Source of the DNA: Tetrapyrgos nigripes
Lineage: Eukaryota; Basidiomycota; Agaricomycetes; Agaricales; Campanellaceae
Direction: 5' to 3'
DNA: 64,000 bases
Assembly: GCA_013368315.1 (NCBI GenBank)
Contig: JAACJM010000045.1
Coordinates: forward strand, 372,001-436,000
Shown here: piece by piece, positions 1 to 10,370 of the stretch
Layout: each line of letters begins with the position of its first letter
Position numbering within the stretch: position 1 is the stretch's first letter
Notes under the pieces: generated by a model
Database searches by the model: none
What the model saw: only the letters and a program-made list of their open reading frames with translations
What the model was told of the DNA's origin: nothing
Made by a program: the position numbers and the translations under genes

Positions 1-1974
1 TTCTTTCATTTCCTTCCATCGCTAAGGTCTTCGGGCCTTTCGTTTTTTTAGCTTTTGTTCATTCGCTTGATCTATCGATTTACCTGCTCTTCTCTAATCC
101 TGAATTCGATATTCTTACTGACGCTTTTTCTCCAGGTCCACCAACACCACCTCCCAAGTAATGGGTTCTTCATCCTTTCGGTGGAGACGCTGCGCTTCCT
201 TGTTTGATGACTTCTTGATTTGTTATTCTTATTCGTGAGGGTGTTCTGTGTCCTTCAACTTGGAGCGGGTAATGGAAATGGAACTTTGGTCGGAGTGCGC
301 AGTCTACATCTAAATTTTGGAGGAGTTGGAGTTGGACGGTGTATCGGAGCGGAGCTGGTTGACGGAAGGAGGTAGGATTTTGTTTGGTATATCATCGTGT
401 GGATTTATGTAGTCACCCTCAACTCAACTCACTCAGCTCATCCCGTCCTTGCATTGCATATTCGTATTCGTATTCATATCTCAGTCTGTACTATAGATCT
501 ACTAAGACGTTGACTCGCTACGTAGCCGTCTGCTCTACCTTTTTTTATTCTTTCTTGTGTTTGACAAAGCCTCTACCTTTTTTGGTTTCCTCAAGGTCTA
601 CTACTACATACTCTCTGCATTACGCGTACGGGTTAAATTGCATAGTGCTGATTCACCACCAAGTCATGATGCATGATCATTGACAAGTGCGAATTTGCCA
701 AGGTCTTTGCCAGGTCTTTGCAGGCCTTGGGCTTGAAGTTGCTAGTCTAGATCGACAGTATGCACGTTCGTCTGATAGTAACATTAGAGTGACACTGAAT
801 CACGTTTTGTGACTTATGCGTGATGACCGGCCCTAAAGTTGGGCATTTAAAATTTTCATCCACCACCCACGTTGCAATTGGTGTTTTTGTTTTTTGCAAC
901 GATATCGATCTTGTTCTTTTTCCAAAACGCAAATGCCATTGTCCATGCCCTTCATACGTCGACTCATTTGATCATCAAGACTCAGCATCACCTTGGTCTC
1001 GAGATTGCAAAGCACTGTACGCCACATAGTGTTCAGGCTGTTCTTTATCCAAGTCGACCCCGGCCCAACTGTACCACTACCACTCCCCGCCATCCGTTAA
1101 CCCAGCCAACCCCAACCCCAATCCCCTCTTATTCACTCCCTGGCTGACCATTTTTCCATCTGTCGGGGAGTTGCTAATGGAGGGGAAGATCGACAGTGCT
1201 TAGTCCTGAACTGGCATTTATTTCGGTGGTCTTCATAGATTTATTCTTGGTTGAAGGTCTCCTTACGAGGTGCCTGACATATATTTATTATGCGTATACT
1301 TATGGTGCTGGCGTTGTGTAGAGTACGTACATGTACTCATGCCAAGGAAGAGGCTAATGTCAATGGAATTTTCAATCAAGCTGAATGACCTCTATGGACT
1401 TGCCGTGGGCCGAGCGAAGATATGGTGTAACTCGTCGAAAAACTGAGAGGATCGCAGTCGATGTTTCTACTCAAACAAGCAATCTTGTTCGTAAAATCCA
1501 AATCTACAGAATGTACATCCAAATCCCAGTCTATGATGTAGTTTTCTCTATATGTTCTAAAACGAAGCCAACCCCAATTGTAAGGACAGAAGTAGAGAAA
1601 GAGAGAGTAGAGAAGAAACTGTAACCCGATCACATATGAATGACCGTTAAGTTAGAAACGTAGGAGTCAAAAAGCCAGTGCTACAGAACGTTGAAAAGTG
1701 GAGAACCCAAGAGAGCGACGAAGAAGGCAAATACATATGTACAGCTGAAAGAGACGAGAAACGAAGAATCATAAGAATACCCAAATAAAATTCAAGTATG
1801 CACAAGAATGAGAAAGGCATAGGAGAGATCCAACCCAAATACCCGAATAAAAGTTATGTAGAAGAATGAGAAAGAAGAGAAGGATAGAGTCCATGTGCCA
1901 ATCAAACCGGTAACCAGAGATAACTTATGAGCAGATGTTGTACATTGTACACATTTCTAAAATCCAATCCGAAT
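1..1974. other. Intergenic region with possible last exon of an upstream gene
   Basis: I see no convincing gene in most of this stretch. A pyrimidine-rich tract ending in an AG acceptor at 134-135 is followed by a short proline-rich reading frame (PPTPPPK) and a TAA at 159-161. This could be the last exon of a plus-strand gene that begins outside the window, but a few codons are weak evidence. The short open frames at 384-683 and 820-1147 have no recognisable domain. Bases 1640-1974 would contain the 3' untranslated region of the minus-strand laccase. Confidence 0.3.
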
Positions 1975-4487
1975 CTACTGAAGCTCAGGAGGAAGAGCCT
2001 GGTAGATCGGGCACAAATCAAGCCACTCTTGCTTGATGATCTGCGACTGGGGACCAACCCTCTGTTCGGTGGGAGCTTCGGCAAAGACGACGGCGAGTCC
2101 AGCGACCAAGTGCCAGTCTGAAAGAAAAGGAGAAGGGAAAAAAAGGGAAAAGTCAATGTTAAAAGGCTGAAAACTGTTGTAGGGTAGACTCAGCGCTCAC
2201 CGATGTGACAGTGCAAGAACCAAGGTCCAGGGTTGTCAGCCTTGAAGCGAATGATGACGGTAGACCCTCCGACACCGATGACATCTGGAGCGTTGTAGAC
2301 ACTCGATGTTAAGGATTGTTCAGCCAGGAGTTGGGAATGTTTACAACTCACCTCTCTGGGGTGGGTTGACAAAGTTGGGGGCACCAGTCATTGCTTGTAC
2401 AACGGAGAAAACGTGGCCTGAAGAAAATTTGTTAATGATAACCTGATTTGAAGAACATCGCTAGAACGCACCGTGAAGATGGAATGGGCTTTAGAGAGAG
2501 AGAGAGAGAGAGAACGATTAGAACATGTGCAAACTCTTAGCTAGTCATGAACTGACTGAACGTGACCATTAGCCGATCCATGGATCTGAAGCTCAACAAT
2601 ATCGTCCTTTTCCAAAACAAAGGTATGCTCCGATTGTGTGAATTGGTCTTGGGTAGTGAAGTTGTTTGCCATGATGTTAAGCAAAGTCGGGAGATCTGGA
2701 GATTCGTATTTGATGTCGTTAATAGTCCACTGAGAAAAGTCACGGAAACCAGTTAAAAATACACTTTACGGTGAGCAGTTTGTATTCTCACCTCGAGTTC
2801 ACCAGTGTTAGAGTCACGCTGGAAGTTGAGGTCGAAAACTTTATCGGCGGGTCCGCTTCCTCCAGGAGCTTCCGGGTTGACGAGGGGGTGAAGGTCGCTC
2901 TCGTCCAAAAGTTTGAGTCCGCCTTTAGCCGCAATCTCCAATCTTCCAGCCACATCGGCAATGTCTGCGGCTGCAGCAGTGAGGATAGTAGGCAAATTCT
3001 TTGGCTTTCCGGTCGGGTCAGCATTTTCCGGGGCACCAATATAATGGAGGACAGCGAAAACGTTGTCGGTGTCCACTGATGGTCGAAAAGGTTGGGTGAG
3101 AAAAAGAAAAGAAGAAAGAACAACGAAGTGCTTACAGTTATCATTGTCCACAGCGTGCTGCAAAGTCATCGGAGCAGAGATCCAGTAATTATCCACAGGC
3201 TGGTTGGCTTCCAAAACGGCAGAGTATCGCTGACCGACGAGAATCTCGAATCCTTCAACGTCGACGGGTTCGTGACTGATACCGTCAGCCTGTGTACATC
3301 GTCGGTTAGTACAGAGAAATCCTTTGCAACCTTTTCAGAACACGTACCTCAATGATCTTCAAATCATGATTGTCAACGGAGAAAGTGAACGCGGCATAGC
3401 CAGAAATGTTGATGACACGGAAACGGTATCGTTTACCCTGTTCGACGTTGATTCTGGCCCAGGGAACTTGGGGACCGCCCTATAATAGACAGCTTAGAGA
3501 CAGATATTTCTAGAAGTCAGGCCGCTGAAAGCTTACGTTGTAACGTCCTACTCCGTTGATAAGCCCAGTGTCGGGGACCTGGCTACTGGTTAGTCGACAG
3601 ATGGCAAAGCAGCAATCGGTATGCTTACCGGTTCATGGAAAGGCGACTCAAAGAGATATTTTTCCTCAATACCAACACCTGGCAAGTGATACCAGTCGGC
3701 CAAGGTGATGACAGTGTTCTCATCATCGACATCGTATAATGAGAGATGAGGATCCTCGGCATCTATTATAGGCCAAGGAATGAGTCTTCGTCCACATAAA
3801 CGCGGCAAGACGTACCGTAGACAACGAACGGTCTAGATGGATAGAACCCTCAGATGTCAGCCATTCGATCAGAAAAGAAGCCTTTCAGGGAACCTACCCT
3901 CGAAGACCGTCGACGTATTGGGAAGATAAGTGACTGTGGTACCAGAAGGTACCTGCCTGGCCGTTGAGCGGGACTACATTGAAAATTAGTACGCCTAGAC
4001 GGTCATAGAAGTCTGAAAGACGTACTGTCGTATGTGTACGAGTGCTGCGGGGAGACAGGACACTGATTGACAAATGCTGGCCCGTCTTCGGACGCCGTTC
4101 TCATTTGGAACTAGAGAAGAATGAGAATGAGGATCAGTAGAAGCACATAAATCACATTGTCCGACTCACCAAACCGTGCCAGTGAATGGTCAAGCTCCGC
4201 CTGTGAGTAAAGCAATCAGTTAAAGCAATACAGCACCAGAGCGCCATATATGCTCACCTCATAGTCGGGTTAGTGAGGTTGTTGTTCGCCGTGATGTGCA
4301 CGACATCGTCCTTCTGCGCCTGGATGAGGGTACCAGGATAGACGCCATTGACGATGACCCCAGTTCTGTCGAAACCATCAGGCGTGACGACCGAATTGTC
4401 TACGTTAAATACGTAGTTTACATCGGCCGCTGAGATCAAGGCTGAGAGGGCGAGAGCAAGGAAGATGAACGAGGCTGAGAGGACCAT
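1975..4487 (-). CDS. Laccase (multicopper oxidase, AA1_1), multi-exon
   Basis: Secreted blue copper oxidase that oxidises phenols and related aromatics with reduction of O2 to water. The N-terminus [17 protein letters not shown] is a signal peptide, followed by the cupredoxin start [19 protein letters not shown]. All four copper-ligand blocks can be read across exons: TIHWHGL near 4170, [14 protein letters not shown] near 3925, HPFHLHG near 2470, and GPWFLHCHI (about 2200) joined to [14 protein letters not shown] in the last exon (about 2110). The protein ends in ALPPELQ before TAG at 1975-1977. Roughly ten short introns interrupt it, one holding a (GA)n run at 2493-2513. The start fits a TATAAAA box about 62 bases upstream. 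The length is about that of a standard fungal laccase and I see no break in the motifs. It stands alone, with the GPCR gene next on the same strand. Confidence 0.95.
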
Positions 4488-4548
4488 TGCGGATGAGGGA
4501 GAATGTCTTCGTCCTGAGGTCTGATTTCCTATGGTGTTTTGGGAGACC

Positions 4549-4555
4549 TTTTATA
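4549..4555 (-). promoter_or_regulatory. TATA box of the laccase gene
   Basis: On the minus strand this reads TATAAAA, in the context AAGGTATAAAAGGTC, about 62 bases upstream of the laccase ATG at 4487. Spacing and match to the consensus support the chosen start codon. Confidence 0.6.
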
Positions 4556-6904
4556 CCTTTCAGTGGCATGCATATTTGCCTCAGGCCTGAGATACTTTTG
4601 CCGACTTCAAGGTGGGATGAATGACTAAATGGCGATATAACCAGCGGGCCTAGGTTTGCGGATATCAAAAGGATTAAGGAAATGGGCTGGGCGAAGACAC
4701 TACAGCACCGGAACAATCTTCAGAGAAAATGGTTGAAAAGGCATGAGAAAGAATACACTGACTGACAAGAGGCAATACAATCTGTATTGTTCCTCAATAA
4801 GCCAGAGCAAGCAGAGCTAGCAAGCTTGACGTTTTGGTTCACAGCAAGCGCGTGAATGAGAGCAGAAAATGGATCACGAAAAAAATACTCCTTCACGGAA
4901 CAAGGTATCCCAGAAGTAGCCTCTATCTCCAGCTCTCGAAAACGAGACCGTAGCCGTCGTCTGAACCTAGACAAGCGGCAGTTTGAAAACACCTATACAT
5001 TCCTGAGCCTTGGCCTCACTAGCAATACAGCTTTGAGTATACAACTCACCCTGGTACCTGGCGAAATCGTTCAGCTACCCACAATATTCTGTGAGAATGG
5101 TTTCCGGACTCTCTGAATATGGATAGAGGTAGCGTAGGGTAGCGTTGTGCATTTTCACTCACCAAAAAATTGGCTCAAAGAATTGTGGCATGTCTGCCAA
5201 GCCGAAAATCTACGAAAATCTCCGGTATTCAGTTTCTTGATGGGTGCCTAGGAGAAGGAAGCGTTTGATCGGTCCGATGCTAGTCGTTGGCAAAACACAG
5301 GAGAGAACTGTCGTGTTAGTCCAGATAGACCTGCAGATAGCTGCAGACTTGAAATTCCGAGTGCAATTGAACAACAAGGTCCTGTAGAAGAAGCGTATTG
5401 AGCTGAGCAAGCTGTCAGCAAAAATCTTCGTTACCATTCCGAGGTCCTTCTCCTCCTGTGGTGAGTAAAAAGCTAACTCACACGTCAATGATGGCAATTG
5501 AAATAAACGTTGCGTTTTCTAAATCAGGATACTCTATGCTGAGATTTTCAGGACGCAAATATGTCATACATCTCAAGTAAATGCGTCGGAATAGTAGAGT
5601 CGTGCCTGCTTTGCGCCTGTTGAACCGAATTTTCGCAGATATTGATCACCTCGAGTTCTTCAAAAGCCGATCGTCAGAAATGGTATCGCAAGTGAGGGTG
5701 AAAGACTCACTGAGGTTGTGCACTGCGAAAACCTAGAAAGACGTGCTCAAAGCTTTTCTTCCCCGCATCCGTGAAATGGCGCACACAGTTTTCTGACTCG
5801 GTCGGCGATTCAGCATCAACACTAAGCCGTCCCGACGTTGGTAGGATCACACGACGAGCACATGTTTCGTGTTAGTCTAGAGCGCCGCGAGGCAATTACA
5901 TTCGGGAGCTCATCCAATATACAACTAACCAACTTCTCGCACGGTCACTAGAGCACTGAAGCACACGAAAAACGAGGATATGCTGCGTGCAATCAAAAAG
6001 GTAGCAGCTGTATAGGTCCTTTTCTTAGCAAAAAAACGAATGAAGGGAAACTAGTTGAGAATCCATCAATGAGATCCGGGTTGGTGGGAGCTGGCGCTGT
6101 AAGCAGGCAGAAGTCCAGATCCTCAAGACACCGTGAAATTAATGGCGCAGTCGGGAAGGTGAACGACGTTTGAGGAGAGTGGACAGATGGTTCGCACAGG
6201 TGTGTGAAGTGATGATGGTTGGGCTTGTACATCGGAACACCTTAAAAAAGATTTCACAGAAAGATTGTCTTGTGTCCCAACCATCTGGATCTTCAGGTAG
6301 CTCCGCATGATAATCGACGCATCACGGCGACTGCGCCAGTTATGTTGTCAGTGAGGTCTGAAATAGTGGGAAGACGTGTATTCGTCTCATCTACAAGTAA
6401 ATGATAGATGACAAGCACAATCCCAACACCGTAAAAACCAGGAACCTGATCCAAAGAACGATGAAACTATGAACGCACCACGATGAACCTCAGAGCCAGC
6501 ACCCCATTGATAGACTGACTTAACGAAAACAAAGACCATCGTTTTCCATGATGTCCCAGAGCAACGCAATTAGAGGACAGAAGGGGGAAAGGAGGACGTC
6601 GTGGTCAAAGCCGGAATCGATGAGTAAACAACCGGATTTTTTCGGACTCACATACCCTTGGATAGGCCAACAATGGGCAAAAAAGTGGAACAAGCAACTA
6701 AAGGTACGAGGTCCTACGAAGGTCCTACGAAGGTCTTATATACTCTCGAAAGATTGTTGAACCATGGTTCTGGTTGCGAAGAAGTGTCTGTCGAGAGCGT
6801 ACCATGGATTCGGAAAGCATACATACAGATGTACAGGTACAGGTAAAGGTACATACATACATGAATATGAGACCCGAGATTGAGGAAGGCCAATAGCACT
6901 GGTG
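4556..6904. other. Long region without an assignable gene
   Basis: The proximal part is the laccase promoter. Between about 5200 and 5930 the minus strand has several open stretches with plausible splice sites (for example a frame reading YLRPENLSIEYPDLENATF near 5560-5600). They could belong to a small hypothetical gene, but I could not join them into one frame or recognise a family. From 6000 to 6900 I see nothing beyond short direct repeats (CCTACGAAGGT twice near 6713-6730) and a low-complexity GTACA/CATA run near 6830-6865. Confidence 0.3.
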
Positions 6905-8675
6905 CTATTCCAGTAAAGGCGGCTTTGATTCCACCTTTGTAGTATCGGTGTCACTCTGAGCCCTTTGCATATGCGCATCGGAGTCAGATGGTATGGGTAA
7001 ATCGACCTCCATAGGCCTGGCAATGTCATCCGCATCTCGAGAACGTCCTAACGTAGCTTGCCTCCCTTGCTCCCAAGATTCCGCCGTCTCACTCCGGTCA
7101 AGCGTAAATGGCGTCACACCACCGTGCATGCCCACAAAGATAGTTAGATGCTTCTTCCTCTTGGTACTAAACTCTGGGACTGTGCTCATGTCGGGGTAGA
7201 GACGGGTGGTGATGAGTAGCATGACGACGTTTACGAAGCCTGGGCAGATGACAGCGATTTGAGCAAGAACGAGACGTTAGACTGAGATTGTCATACCTGT
7301 CAAGTTGAATACGATGTCTGCAAAAGTCGTAACACCAAAGCCGATATCATTCCCTCTGAACTGACTTAGACGTGTTATAGTGATTGGGATAAGAAGCACC
7401 GTGTACGCGACCTATTAGAGATATCAATAAGTGAAACAATTGCGTCTACACACGATAAGCGACTTACTGGGTACCAAACCATATTCTGCGCAACCTTCAA
7501 CATCGCCTGGTCAATAAGATCGCGCCCAAACGTCAACTGCCAGCTCTGACCACGCGGTACAATGCGAAGAGCCCAATTTCCATCCGACTGGACGATATTG
7601 CCGCGAACTCTGAGAATGACTATCGAGTACAAAATGAATGACAGTCCGGCGGAAAAGAACTCCTGGGTACACCATAGAGTTCATCGTAAGAACAATGCCC
7701 TGAATGAGTGAAGGAGAGCAAGACACACGAAGAAGTATTCAAGCCACAGTTGTTCTTTAGGGTATCCTGACGTGATCCAACACCTGCCCGCAAGACGAAA
7801 ATGAACAACTTTGCAATCTGGTGACGCAAAAACACGCACCAATGCCCAGAAACCCCATAATAAGGCCCCAATTCCACTTTCTCAATCGCTGCGGGTCCAA
7901 TTATCACCAAAAGATAAACAATAATCCATCCAAAGATCATTTGTAGCCAAAACGTCAAATCGGTGATGGTTCCACGCATGAAGAGTAGATGAAAAAGATG
8001 GAGAGATAACATGAAAGACCTGGAATCAACTGTTAGCTTTGTTGAGAGAGTCTGAGAAGAAAATAACATTAGACTTGCCACAACGCTGTGGAGATGTTCC
8101 CAATATGCTTGATAGCACCTGTACGGGTGATATTCGTAAGTCAGATTTTACCAGTAACTTTTACAGAGCAGCTGTGTCTAACTCACCTTGATACCCACAA
8201 AAAAGTCCATTCTCAACCCGATGTCGTAGAACCCATTGCAAATTCATCACTGTACCCGTAGACTTTAAAGTATTCGCGAATAGAAGAGACATCAAATATC
8301 CAAACAAATGTGTGCGATGATATGTCTTGCGTTTTGGCGTTTTGACCTGAAAGAAAAAAGATGGAGAAGAAGAAACAAGATACGGTTTATCAGGAAGCCA
8401 AAGGAACGGATGGGACGGGATGGACTTGTCCAGAATGGGTGGGGATCGGAGACGTACAATCATGAGGAATAATATCGCTGACAGAGAAACTAACCCTGCT
8501 ACTGAGATGCACTGTCCGAGTCCTGGGTTAAGAAAATGCACAAGTGAATCAAAAAGTACAAAAGACGCACGATGACACCAGCTCTCTCCTGCGGAGTATA
8601 TTCATACGCCTCAGCAGTCGCATTACCCAAAATCGGACCGGTGATCTCGGAACCCTCTGTCAAAGCCGGCGCCAT
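6905..8675 (-). CDS. Git3/cAMP-receptor-like seven-helix GPCR
   Basis: Predicted plasma-membrane receptor of the fungal carbon-sensing (Git3/Gpr1-like, Dicty_CAR-related) type, expected to signal through G-alpha to cAMP/PKA. It starts MAPALTEGSEI at 8675. Helical segments follow in order: SVAGLVSLSAILFLMIV, LFGYLMSLLFANTLKSTG, a helix around ISTALWSFMLSLHLFHLLF, MIFGWIIVYLLVIIGPA, FFEFFSAGLSFILYSIVIL, VAYTVLLIPITITRLSQF and FVNVVMLLITTRLYPD. The stretch GPYYGVSGHWCWITSGYP before the fifth helix has the conserved W-C pattern of this family. The roughly 90-residue cytoplasmic tail is polar and ends in PPLLE. About nine introns interrupt it. The ligand is not predictable. The G-alpha-like gene at 18330-21141 is a neighbour, but no pairing is shown. 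Confidence 0.8.
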
Positions 8676-9208
8676 ACTTAGTCACAAACTGAGGATACCG
8701 GCACCTGGGATCTCCTGACCAGCAGGGTGTCCACAAACAGAGCAGCAGAAAGCGATTCTACCAGAGAATCGTTGACGGCTCCGAAAATCGCAAGAAGATT
8801 CTTAGAGTGTGCTGCATGGAACTTGCGTCGTATATGTGGTGTTCGCCAATCATTCTCAAGGAGCACTGGGTGTCGAGATTGGTGTGACGTTCATAGGTTG
8901 GGCTTGACGTCCTCCTTAATGCTGTACATACGAAAGGGAGGATTGAGAAAAAGTTTGGAAAAAGGATCAAAATTTAGAATGCTCACCCTCATAGAGTCAT
9001 AGCCACATACTGCGGCATACAAATTACATTAATGAAATTGACCATGAAGACCATATTCATGGAGATTCGTGGTCACGTCTTGGTAGCGATCAACACTGCG
9101 TGACTCCGAGTCGGTACTTGTACGGTAACGCAGTGCACTGAGTGACACTTTGCCAACGAGCGTGATTTGTGATGGTCTTCCCGTACTAAATTGTCCATGC
9201 AATCAGTG

Positions 9209-9216
9209 ATTGAAGG
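9209..9216. repeat. Target-site duplication, left copy (ATTGAAGG)
   Basis: The 8-base word ATTGAAGG directly precedes the left terminal repeat of the hAT-type element and recurs at 10150-10157 directly after the right repeat. Eight bases is the duplication length made by hAT transposases. Confidence 0.85.
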
Positions 9217-9462
9217 TAGGGCTGGGTTTGTTATAGAAATGTTAGTAACATGATAATATATCACACGTTAATTACACGTTAGATATGTTACTCACAAGCC
9301 TGGGTCCAGAAAGGTCTGTGAGATATTGTGATTTATTTTTGAGAGGAGCCCGACGCGCCGGTCAATTTATGATGCGTACAGTAGATGGCAGGGAGACTCA
9401 GACTGAAAACAACTTCTCACGGTGAAAACTTAACGTCGGTCCGACTCGGTCGAGGCCAGTAC

Positions 9463-9593
9463 TCACGCCGAAATGACAAAAATATCCACTCGAGGGATAG
9501 ATCACATCACTACTACTGATATAAGATATATCTGTAAAAAAGTGTTTCTGTACGCCTTTCTGCCGAGCGGATATTTTTGTATTTTCGGCGTGA
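9463..9593. mobile_element. Nested 131-bp MITE-like inverted-repeat element
   Basis: The left end TCACGCCGAAATGACAAAAA (continuing TATCCACTCG) and the reverse complement of the right end, TCACGCCGAAAATACAAAAA (continuing TATCCGCTCG), match over about 30 bases with a few mismatches. The loop between them is about 70 bases. There is no coding capacity. I could not define a target duplication, so the superfamily is open. It lies wholly inside the larger hAT-type element. Confidence 0.75.
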
Positions 9594-9650
9594 CTGCCAG
9601 CGCACTCATTGCGAAGAATGGCCCAACAAGCCCTTCTCAAGTACTGCAAA

Positions 9651-9944
9651 GTTGAGGAATAGTGGTTCAACAATCCGGATCCATATGACCTCGATGAAAC
9701 GGATCGCGTTGATGATTCCCTCAAGGTAACAGTGGGCACAGACAGCGTGACAGTCATACGCTCTCAAATCCGGTTTGACATTGCTCAGTACATCAAGCTG
9801 GATGACACGAAGCTAATCAGCCTTTTGACTAATGTGGATTACTTGGGGCCAGGAGCATTGGCCGATGACGCAGCAGTGGGCTCAGTGTCTCAAGCTCCCA
9901 AAGGGAAGCCTGGTGCTTGGGACATCTCTCAGTTTCTTAAGTAG
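9651..9944 (+). pseudogene. Decayed reading frame inside the hAT-type element
   Basis: After an in-frame TAG the frame runs WFNNPDPYDLDETDRVDDSL, then VTVGTDSVTVIRSQIRFDIA, and ends GKPGAWDISQFLK before TAG at 9942-9944. It is acidic and aspartate-rich, with no domain I recognise. Being bounded by the element's terminal repeats, it is either a transposase remnant or captured host sequence. The stop upstream means it is not a complete gene. Confidence 0.4.
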
Positions 9945-10149
9945 TCACTGCTGCATCTCTGTTGTACTGTAGTGATATATAGGTATCTCACTGTGTTAGT
10001 AACATGATTTCTGTTATATAACACGTTATATATCTCGATTTTTTCGCGCAATATCTCACAATAAGTAACATAAATATCTAACCTCACCAGGAGGTCCTGG
10101 TGAATCTCACGTTACTAACACCGCCAAATCTGATTCTCACCCAGCCCTA

Positions 10150-10157
10150 ATTGAAGG
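10150..10157. repeat. Target-site duplication, right copy (ATTGAAGG)
   Basis: Second copy of the 8-base word, immediately after the right terminal repeat. Identical to 9209-9216. Confidence 0.85.
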
Positions 10158-10370
10158 ACTGGCATCATTACGAAACAAACGGCCCCGAAATTTCATAGGA
10201 TACGCGGCGGTACATCGGTACTTTTTACTATGGTACATATGTAGCAGAAGACAGCAATAGCAACAACAATGATATATTTACAAGATAAAATACTGCGTTT
10301 ATACGCAAGAGAAAAGCTCTCCGAGAGGAAAGTACATCAAGAGACGCAGAGCAAGCGAGAAAATCCCAAC

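Larger units (their letters stand above)
9217..10149. mobile_element. Non-autonomous hAT-type DNA transposon (933 bp)
   Basis: The ends are a perfect 11-base inverted repeat, TAGGGCTGGGT at 9217 and ACCCAGCCCTA ending at 10149, flanked by the identical 8-base words ATTGAAGG (9209-9216 and 10150-10157). Subterminal copies of TTAGTAACATG, or its complement GTTACTAAC, recur near both ends, as expected of transposase-binding sites. Inside, bases 9620-9944 carry a decayed reading frame with an in-frame stop after KVEE, then WFNNPDPYDLDETDRVDDSL and on to GAWDISQFLK. This may be a transposase remnant, but I could not place it in a known domain. A second inverted-repeat element is nested inside at 9463-9593. 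The intact target duplication argues for a fairly recent insertion. Confidence 0.88.

Noticed and set aside
820..1147. Overlapping open frames on both strands
   Set aside because: No start context, domain or splice logic. The frames shadow each other in a low-information region.
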